6,863 nucleotides of DNA from Planctomycetaceae bacterium TMED10 (GTDB taxonomy: Bacteria; Planctomycetota; Planctomycetia; Pirellulales; UBA7805), in assembly GCA_002168195.1 (NCBI GenBank), contig NHBP01000100.1, forward strand, positions 2,989 to 9,851. The letters run 5' to 3'. Made by a program: the position numbers and the translations under genes. The notes beneath the pieces are model-generated. The model saw only the letters and a program-made list of their open reading frames with translations. It was not told where the DNA came from and made no database searches. Shown piece by piece: positions 1 through 4,699 of this stretch (position 1 is the stretch's first letter; each line of letters starts with the position of its first letter).

Positions 1-177
1 GTCGATAAACGCAATGCGACGGGCCGCAATTTTTCCCGCAGGCTCGACTTAACCCCCGAACTCGAAGCACGGCTCGCAGAAGACAATCGGTTTGATACTG
101 AGCTTTACGAACACTGGAAAGGGCAGATCGCTTCACGGCTTGCGGCGATTGAATCTGAGCCGGTGGCCACCGGTTAA
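1..177 (+). CDS. C-terminal end of an unidentified protein, possibly a sulfotransferase (5' end outside window)
   Basis: Frame 1 is open from the left edge for 58 codons and ends at TAA 175-177. No start codon is needed because the gene enters from outside the window. The visible tail starts VDKRNATGRNF and continues LTPELEARL, DNRFDTELYEHWKG. It is hydrophilic, helical in character, and ends in a short Ala/Glu-rich segment. The pattern Leu-Thr-Pro-Glu-Leu followed by an acidic Asp-x-x-Leu-Tyr motif resembles the extreme C-termini of bacterial sulfotransferase-family proteins, which are common in planctomycete exopolysaccharide loci. None of the PAPS-binding motifs would lie in this part, so the assignment is weak. 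It converges with the pseudopilin gene ending at 268. That it is a coding end is likely; the family is a guess. Confidence 0.5.
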   Translation, partial: VDKRNATGRNFSRRLDLTPELEARLAEDNRFDTELYEHWKGQIASRLAAIESEPVATG

Positions 178-201
178 GAAAACACGTTTCGCCTGAGCAG
201 C

Positions 202-266
202 TCCGCGAAAAACGTCTGCAAAAAGTGCCTGCGAAAAAAGTCTGCGAAAAACGTCTGCAAAAAGTG
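202..266. repeat. Five-unit 13-bp A-tract tandem repeat between convergent genes
   Basis: Five consecutive 13-base units start at 202, 215, 228, 241 and 254: TCCGCGAAAAACG, TCTGCAAAAAGTG, CCTGCGAAAAAAG, TCTGCGAAAAACG, TCTGCAAAAAGTG. The 23 bases at 205-227 recur exactly at 244-266, three periods away, which suggests a higher-order 39-bp step. Each unit has an A5 or A6 tract. The array ends one base before the stop codon of the minus-strand pseudopilin gene, so that gene's transcript would run directly into phased U-tracts, as would be useful for ending transcription. The 13-bp spacing is out of helical phase (about 10.5 bp), so static DNA bending is not the obvious role. The function is unknown. 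Confidence 0.85.
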
Positions 267-267
267 T

Positions 268-2172
268 TTACCGCTTGCCCAAATATTTGCGGACCTTCAC
301 GCTGCGGACCTTGCCACTTTCAGGCTCCTGCATCCGAATCTCTACCTGAACCGCCTTGAGCGGTGCATCGTAGGGCGGCGACTGGCGGAGATCTTCGGCC
401 GTATCGACGATATTGTCAGCATCGTTATCGAAGCCCACATCCCCATTCTTTACATAATCTCCACTCCAGGAGTCGTAGGTGGAACCGGTGGCATCAGAGA
501 GAATCAGCGGTGAATCGGAGTTTTTTTGGAAACTGGTTTGGCTATCCGTAAGATTTAAAGAACTGGTTCCCAGATCGCGAAACGCCCCGTTTCCAATGGA
601 AGCTGCGCCGGAATTTGCGAACGTTGTATAACCGGGATCCGTTGGCAGCAATGAAACGGTTTGTCCATCGGAAGTTGACGTTGAATAAATCGGTACCTTC
701 GGGTCATAAGCCTGCACATCGAAGGCGATGACATTTTCCAGGATCACGGTTTTCCCAGTTCGATCAACTCCGTCATTGCCGATAAACTCACTTTCCAGGT
801 TCGATTTATAGTGCGCCGTCGTATTGAGCTCAAATTGTCCCGTTTCCGAATAAGCATGGGCATTGCGATTGTAACGCAACGACAATGCCTCGAGTGAGTT
901 TGCTGCTCTTTCGGGATCGGTTGTATCCCCATCGGCTTTTGAATTGACCCAACCAAGCGAAAGAGATTCGGTGGTGGTCGGTAAATGGGGATCGACTTTC
1001 AGTTCCCTCCGATGCAGCCGATAGCGTCTATCCGCAACGGATTTATTTTCATGACCTGCCATGGGTGTAAGGAACCACACGACTTCGTGGGCACCTTCGT
1101 CGGTCTTGGTGGTAAAGTGCAGCACGTCGTCGCAATCGCCACTCAGGGACATGGAGACGACCTGATCGTCGTCAGTTGCTCCACCACCGGTCAACTCCAG
1201 GCACTCGATGCGAATCGCATCGGCATACACATGTTTTGAATTCGGGTCCCCCGGTTGTTTCGTGTATGGCCCAAGTTGCACCATAATTTCACCATCGGTC
1301 ACGTCAAGCTCACCGAGGTGATGCCACATGATCGGGGTACCGTCTCTCTCTCGCGTTTCCTCTGGATCCGCAAGATCACTCGGAATCTGTGTTTGATCAA
1401 CCGAGACAGTCTGTGAATTATCGCCTGAAGCAATCGTTACCGGCACGTCCCACCAATGTTTTTCTGTATGCCCAACAGGTTGACCCCCAACAAGCCACTC
1501 GGTGGGCCAAGTCAGACTCACCCGATATTTTCCGTTTTGGAGACCCGTTTTTGTCCAGGTTACCGATTTATTTCCCATGCTGTTGTTGTACGTTCGCAAG
1601 TTGTTATTGGCATAGCACCATTTTCTTACGGACCCATTAAAGTTCCACCCGTTGGTCGCTTGAGCAGACCCCACATCCATGAGTACCGGATCCGGGAGCT
1701 GAATTTCTTCTGGTTCGTCCGAATAGGGCACCTTATCGTTCAACGGCCCTTCGACATATTCAAAAAATCCTTGTGGATTCAGCGCCGTTTGTGCAGGGTC
1801 GGGCACCACCGATACATTTCCTAAATCAGCCTGCAGTTGCTTTGCGGTGTGCCGCATCGACTGCAGCATTTCACTGTTGGACTTACTGTCATTGACGCTT
1901 TCGCCCAGCGTACCGAAGAGAGAGACGACCCCGCCGAGGAGCATCAAGGAAACGCACATCGCCACCATGAGTTCCACCAGGGTGAACCCAGAGAGATTTT
2001 CCGACCTGAATACACCGGATGCCTCGAATGCCTTGTCTTGTGAGGAAGCGTCCCGCGCGGGAAGAAAAAGATAGGACGATCTTTTGGTCCTGTTGTTGGT
2101 GCTGTTTTTAGTGCTATGTTTGGTCGTCATAGGTTTGGTCGTCATAGATAGGTTCTCTTCTATGGGGTGCAT
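268..2172 (-). CDS. PilW-like minor pseudopilin with an inserted golvesin-like domain
   Basis: Predicted membrane-anchored minor pseudopilin of a type IV pilus or type II secretion-like fibre, 634 residues from ATG 2172. A prepilin peptidase site lies at G62|F63 (SGFTLVELMVAM) with the conserved Glu at mature position 5 (E67), followed by a hydrophobic helix to about residue 89. Residues 134-145 (GFFEYVEGPLND), 347-356 (CDDVLHFTTK) and the tail (GAFRDLG, SPPYDAPLKAVQVEIRM) match my recollection of a planctomycete PilW-like family. Between them, residues about 164-326 form a golvesin-like domain not expected in that family. Residues 582-590 (DNDADNIVD) look like a calcium-binding loop. The leader is unusually long. 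ATG 2145 or 2130 could also start it, and ATG 2145 has a purine-rich GAAGAGAA upstream; no later in-frame start exists before the cleavage site. It is last in the minus-strand run. Confidence 0.9.
   Translation of the reverse strand: MHPIEENLSMTTKPMTTKHSTKNSTNNRTKRSSYLFLPARDASSQDKAFEASGVFRSENLSGFTLVELMVAMCVSLMLLGGVVSLFGTLGESVNDSKSNSEMLQSMRHTAKQLQADLGNVSVVPDPAQTALNPQGFFEYVEGPLNDKVPYSDEPEEIQLPDPVLMDVGSAQATNGWNFNGSVRKWCYANNNLRTYNNSMGNKSVTWTKTGLQNGKYRVSLTWPTEWLVGGQPVGHTEKHWWDVPVTIASGDNSQTVSVDQTQIPSDLADPEETRERDGTPIMWHHLGELDVTDGEIMVQLGPYTKQPGDPNSKHVYADAIRIECLELTGGGATDDDQVVSMSLSGDCDDVLHFTTKTDEGAHEVVWFLTPMAGHENKSVADRRYRLHRRELKVDPHLPTTTESLSLGWVNSKADGDTTDPERAANSLEALSLRYNRNAHAYSETGQFELNTTAHYKSNLESEFIGNDGVDRTGKTVILENVIAFDVQAYDPKVPIYSTSTSDGQTVSLLPTDPGYTTFANSGAASIGNGAFRDLGTSSLNLTDSQTSFQKNSDSPLILSDATGSTYDSWSGDYVKNGDVGFDNDADNIVDTAEDLRQSPPYDAPLKAVQVEIRMQEPESGKVRSVKVRKYLGKR
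1195..1683 (-). other. Golvesin C-terminal-like domain inserted in the PilW-like pseudopilin (residues about 164-326)
   Basis: The segment opens with VLMDVGSAQATNGW and has the core pattern of golvesin / xanthan-lyase carbohydrate-binding-like domains: a Gly-x-Tyr-Arg-Val strand (YRVSLTWPTEW, residues 216-226), then PVTI and a Val-Asp-Gln strand (DQTQIP, 259-264), then Trp-x-x-Leu-Gly (WHHLGE, 283-288), then Gly-Glu-Ile-x-Val, closing with ADAIRIEC (317-324). In known members these strands form a beta-sandwich found on secreted hydrolases and surface proteins, often presumed to bind glycans. Here the domain lies between two blocks typical of PilW-like proteins, so it looks like an insertion. 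Family recognition is from pattern memory, not a search. Confidence 0.7.
2118..2147 (-). repeat. 15-bp perfect tandem duplication that doubles the start-codon region
   Basis: GTTTGGTCGTCATAG occurs at 2118-2132 and again, back to back, at 2133-2147. On the coding strand it yields the repeated peptide MTTKP-MTTK and places two in-frame ATG codons at 2145 and 2130, in addition to the upstream ATG at 2172. As 15 is a multiple of three, copy-number change would keep the frame. It looks like a recent slippage duplication near the translation start of the PilW-like gene. Confidence 0.9.
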
Positions 2173-2223
2173 GTATTTCCCGACACACCCTTGCCTAAAG
2201 CCCCCGCTACGCTTTCCCCACCG

Positions 2224-2249
2224 GTCGCTTGTCTTGAATCCAAAGCGAC
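2224..2249. repeat. 7-bp inverted repeat in the spacer between the two pseudopilin genes
   Basis: GTCGCTT (2224-2230) pairs perfectly with AAGCGAC (2243-2249) across a 12-base loop. It lies in the 126-base spacer 2173-2298, 48 bases after the stop codon (TAG, 2299-2301) of the upstream pseudopilin gene. No U-tract follows it on the minus strand, so it is not a canonical intrinsic terminator. It could slow ribonucleases or partly separate expression of the two pseudopilin genes. The rest of the spacer shows nothing I recognise. Confidence 0.4.
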
Positions 2250-2298
2250 TCCATCAATATCGGGTCATTGCATCTAGCACCCGTTCTTTTGATTGCGG

Positions 2299-3774
2299 CT
2301 AATCCAGCCCAATGCATTCCAGGCGAATGGCATCGGCAAATACAAACAAACCGCCCTGCGTGTAGCCATTTTCGGGACCACAGGGACCGATCTGCACCAC
2401 AATTTCACCATTGCTGACCACAATTTCACCCAGGTGGTGCCACTGAATCGGATTGCCTTGGCCGTCGACGAGTGTGGGATCAACTAGATCGCCTGGAATC
2501 TGCGATTGGTCAATCGTTGCACTTTGACTATCGGTACCGGAAGAAAATGTTACCGGGATATTGGTTTCATGCTTAGACGCCCAATCGCTCGTATTCCATT
2601 CGGTAGGCCACGTAATGCTCACACGATAGGTCCCATTATCGAGACCCGTTGCCTGCCATTGGCCGATCCCTTTCATGTACTTGGAATAGGCTCGGTGGAC
2701 TTTTCCACCCATGGACCTTTGGCCCTGGGCACCAGTCTGTTCAGTTAGTTTTGAGTCCGATTCTGCGGTAAAACCTGCCTCGCTATTATCAATCACGAGC
2801 ACAAAATCGCAGGGCGCATCGGATTCTGCCCCATAGAAATTATTATCGTAGGTGAATTTACGCCCCGAATCGTTCGGGTTGATTTCAGGATAGTATTTGG
2901 AATTTTCTTCGCTACCGCCGGTATCCTCGCCGCCACCGCTTCCATCATCGCCACTGCCGCCTCCGCCCGTGTCACTGCTCGTTGCACCGACCACATTCGG
3001 CATCGGCACCTGGGGCCCATCCCAACCGCCTGAATCCGTTGCCGGTTGCACGTATTTTTTTTCGTCGAGTTCCGGGGCCCAGTATTCGACCGCGTTCTCG
3101 TATGCCGTGTCATGTGACTTTCCATGCCGGATCGTATCCGGATCCATCCGTTCGACGTGGCCATCATGGTAGACCACATTACAGGCATCGAAATGACGCC
3201 TTAATGGTGCCACTCCGGAACCCGTCCACTCTGTGTCGTATTTATTCCACTCTGCATCGTCGCTCCAGTCGATGATTTCTTTCCCATAATCCATCGCCAC
3301 AATTTTGCCCGCATCGTTGCTTGTCAGGCGATGTAAGCGACCATTAAACCCAAAATGAATGGTCGTCTCATAGCCAATTTCATCACCACTCACCGAGGGA
3401 CACTTAAAAATGGCATAGCTATTATCCATATGCTCTTCAAGCAAACGCGGCATGCCAACATTCACATACTCGGCCGGATCTTTATACTCGGTTTTCCATT
3501 CGCCATTGGCATCTTTGTAGCGATTTTTTTCTTTAACCAACTTGCCGGGTTGAAGTTTTTTACCAGCGGTCGAAGCGTTAATCACGGCCATCCCGATCTG
3601 CCGCAAATTCGATGCACACTCAGTTTGGCGGGAGTAGGCGCGGGCAGAGGAAACGGCGGGAATCAGCAGGGCAGTGAGAATCGCAATGATTCCGATGACC
3701 ACCAGCAATTCCACGAGTGTGAAGCCACGGGAAAAACGAGACGCGGTCGAACAACGGAGAAGATTAGAGCGCAC
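2299..3774 (-). CDS. H-X9-DG pseudopilin with a C-terminal golvesin-like domain
   Basis: Predicted pseudopilin of the planctomycete-type prepilin group carrying the H-X9-DG motif, about 491 residues. The leader ends at G17|F18 ([18 protein letters not shown]) with Glu22 at mature position 5. The helix runs into the usual [10 protein letters not shown] segment. The motif is H194-x9-D204-G205 ([18 protein letters not shown]). A Gly/Ser/Asp/Glu linker (about 268-291) follows, then a golvesin-like domain (about 324-489) to the C-terminus. H-X9-DG pseudopilins are usually shorter, so the tail is an addition. The frame opens at GTG 3783, but GTG 3774 has AGAGG nine bases upstream, so I chose 3774. 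It follows the EpsI gene by about 99 bases and precedes the PilW-like gene by 126. Role inferred: structural or tip subunit of a pseudopilus. An A8 run (3055-3062) lies just before the linker. Confidence 0.92.
   Translation of the reverse strand: MRSNLLRCSTASRFSRGFTLVELLVVIGIIAILTALLIPAVSSARAYSRQTECASNLRQIGMAVINASTAGKKLQPGKLVKEKNRYKDANGEWKTEYKDPAEYVNVGMPRLLEEHMDNSYAIFKCPSVSGDEIGYETTIHFGFNGRLHRLTSNDAGKIVAMDYGKEIIDWSDDAEWNKYDTEWTGSGVAPLRRHFDACNVVYHDGHVERMDPDTIRHGKSHDTAYENAVEYWAPELDEKKYVQPATDSGGWDGPQVPMPNVVGATSSDTGGGGSGDDGSGGGEDTGGSEENSKYYPEINPNDSGRKFTYDNNFYGAESDAPCDFVLVIDNSEAGFTAESDSKLTEQTGAQGQRSMGGKVHRAYSKYMKGIGQWQATGLDNGTYRVSITWPTEWNTSDWASKHETNIPVTFSSGTDSQSATIDQSQIPGDLVDPTLVDGQGNPIQWHHLGEIVVSNGEIVVQIGPCGPENGYTQGGLFVFADAIRLECIGLD
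2308..2805 (-). other. Golvesin C-terminal-like domain at the end of the H-X9-DG pseudopilin (residues about 324-489)
   Basis: This copy fits the golvesin pattern better than the one at 1195-1683. It begins [13 protein letters not shown], close to the typical Ile-Asp-Asn-Ser-x-x-Gly-Phe opening of such domains, and continues [43 protein letters not shown] (DQSQIP at 422-427), WHHLGE (445-450), GEIVVQIG and ADAIRLEC (480-487). It is separated from the pilin part by a flexible linker, as expected for a displayed module. From LDNGTYRVS to the end it aligns with the sister protein with only small gaps and more than half identical residues. Binding to glycan is an inference from the family, not shown here. 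Confidence 0.72.
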
Positions 3775-3783
3775 GAAACACAC

Positions 3784-3788
3784 CCTCT
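3784..3788 (-). promoter_or_regulatory. Ribosome binding site favouring GTG 3774 as the pseudopilin start
   Basis: On the minus strand AGAGG (GAGG core) directly abuts GTG 3781-3783, which leaves no spacer for initiation there. It stands nine bases before the in-frame GTG 3772-3774, a workable distance. This decides for the shorter product, which loses only three residues (GTG-Cys-Phe) and keeps the complete prepilin leader. Confidence 0.5.
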
Positions 3789-3815
3789 AGTGTTGTCAGA
3801 AATGCCCCTTCCAGA

Positions 3816-3861
3816 CCACAAGCTATTGTCGCAAAATTGCCACAATGCTGCAAGCTTGTGG
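3816..3861. repeat. Nested stem-loop between the EpsI and pseudopilin genes
   Basis: CCACAAGCT (3816-3824) pairs with AGCTTGTGG (3853-3861). Inside it ATTGT (3825-3829) pairs with ACAAT (3842-3846), and inside that GCAA (3831-3834) pairs with TTGC (3837-3840). One 6-base bulge (3847-3852) and a single C/C mismatch interrupt the structure. It fills much of the gap between the EpsI stop codon and the pseudopilin start. No U-tract follows on the minus strand, so it is not a textbook terminator. It may be an mRNA processing or stability element, or a binding site. A 10-bp palindrome ATTGATCAAT (3869-3878) overlaps the EpsI stop codon beside it. Confidence 0.6.
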
Positions 3862-3873
3862 ACAAGATATTGA

Positions 3874-4560
3874 TCAATGCTCAGTCGGTGTATATAGGGT
3901 TTCTCGTACAATCGGGAGGAAATCTTTACCAAAAGCAGCGAGCGGATGCTCCTGAGAAAGGGTATCGGGCTTTCGCTCGATTCCGGGGGGAATGTCGTGA
4001 ATCAAATAGACCTTATTCAGCGGAGAATTTCCGGGATATTTCCAACGTGGGTAATCCGGTGCGTTCCAGGGCTCTCCAGAAGTCCAACTCCAAAGGATTC
4101 TTTGGTGGATCGTGCTGGCCGGTCGTTCTTTGAGAAAAGTGGAGGTCCAGAATGTTAAAGCGTCATCCATATTCCCGGCCGGTTCAATCACGAAAGATTC
4201 TGGACGACTTTCGACCTCGAATCCGGCACCCCGATAACAGAAGTCCGGTGTGTGGACGGCCACATCACGGGCATATCCACAAATCATAAACACCGAGATG
4301 CGTTCCCCCGTTTTACGATGCCGATAGATCCGTGAGAGATGCGCATGTGCCCCGGCAGCCTCTAACTCTTTTTTTGAATAGGGTGTATCCTCGCCTACCC
4401 AATCGGTACCAATCGTCAGTGGAATGTCTGCGTAGCGACTCGAAGTTTGTTCCATCTGTTGGTCGCTACCATCACTCCAGCGATCCGTCCACGAGCCCTG
4501 GATGTAGGTACTCAAACCAATGAGCGGAAGACCAATAAGTAAGGGAATCCAGCGTGCCAC
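3874..4560 (-). CDS. EpsI-family (DUF3485) exosortase-associated protein
   Basis: 228-residue protein of the EpsI type, which is found with exosortases and exopolysaccharide genes; its biochemical activity is not well established. Residues 1-20 (RWIPLLIGLPLIGLSTYI) are a signal anchor, so the rest should lie outside the inner membrane. Family features are ADIPLTIGTDWVGED near residues 44-58, the strand SVFMICGYARD, and the key cluster HTPDFCYRGAG (His103, Cys108) at 103-113. The length matches DUF3485 proteins. The start is GTG 4560, preceded by GGGATGAG six to thirteen bases upwards of it. The stop TGA is at 3874-3876. No exosortase gene or PEP-CTERM-like sorting tail is present in the window, so the partner must lie elsewhere. 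It sits between the exopolysaccharide tyrosine kinase and the pseudopilins. Confidence 0.85.
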   Translation of the reverse strand: MARWIPLLIGLPLIGLSTYIQGSWTDRWSDGSDQQMEQTSSRYADIPLTIGTDWVGEDTPYSKKELEAAGAHAHLSRIYRHRKTGERISVFMICGYARDVAVHTPDFCYRGAGFEVESRPESFVIEPAGNMDDALTFWTSTFLKERPASTIHQRILWSWTSGEPWNAPDYPRWKYPGNSPLNKVYLIHDIPPGIERKPDTLSQEHPLAAFGKDFLPIVRETLYTPTEH

Positions 4561-4597
4561 AATCTCATCCCGAGTCGCTGTTGTAGGGTTGCATACC

Positions 4598-4620
4598 CCG
4601 AACCAAACAGGAAGGTTCGG
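4598..4620. repeat. 7-bp perfect inverted repeat upstream of the EpsI gene
   Basis: CCGAACC (4598-4604) pairs with GGTTCGG (4614-4620) across a 9-base loop. It lies about 38 bases before the EpsI start codon, in the EpsI leader and downstream of the kinase gene. The minus-strand sequence after it is not U-rich, so it is unlikely to be an intrinsic terminator. An attenuating or stabilising hairpin, or a protein site, are alternatives. Confidence 0.5.
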
Positions 4621-4632
4621 ACGACTATATCG

Positions 4633-4680
4633 ATAGCCGATTTGTCGTGACTACCGAATCGCTATGATCTCTTCAGAGAT
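4633..4680. repeat. Two further hairpins just downstream of the kinase stop codon
   Basis: ATAGCCGATT (4633-4642) pairs with AATCGCTAT (4657-4665) with one bulged C. Beside it ATCTCT (4667-4672) pairs with AGAGAT (4675-4680) in a tight hairpin, and TAACGTTA (4681-4688) is an 8-bp palindrome. The tight hairpin starts 19 bases after the kinase stop codon, whose downstream sequence includes TTTTTAAAT. The order (U-run before hairpin in the minus-strand transcript) is wrong for an intrinsic terminator of the kinase gene. With the 4598 hairpin, this makes the 139-base spacer unusually rich in dyad symmetry. Confidence 0.4.
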
Positions 4681-4699
4681 TAACGTTATTTAAAAATCG

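Noticed and set aside
202..266. CRISPR-like array
   Set aside because: Units are 13 bp and contiguous, with no spacers. This is a simple tandem repeat.
1456..1824. 122-codon open frame on the plus strand
   Set aside because: Antisense to the golvesin-like domain of the PilW-like gene. No family features and no credible ribosome site.
2793..3188. 131-codon minus-strand frame overlapping the H-X9-DG pseudopilin gene
   Set aside because: Alternate frame across the Gly/Ser linker region. Met/Arg/Ala-biased composition typical of a shadow frame. Only relevant as a possible frameshift product.
3825..3853. Sigma70-like promoter on the minus strand (TTGCAG, 17-bp spacer, GACAAT) before the pseudopilin gene
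   Set aside because: Only 3 of 6 and 4 of 6 consensus matches, and it overlaps the nested stem-loop whose symmetry explains part of the sequence. Not strong enough to annotate.
3355..3873. 172-codon open frame on the plus strand
   Set aside because: It lies wholly opposite the H-X9-DG pseudopilin gene and its leader. Its translation is low-complexity (His/Arg/Asn runs) with no recognisable domain, and the minus-strand gene has clear motifs.
4598..4620. Intrinsic terminator for the kinase gene
   Set aside because: The stem is good, but no U-tract follows it on the minus strand, and none follows on the plus strand either.
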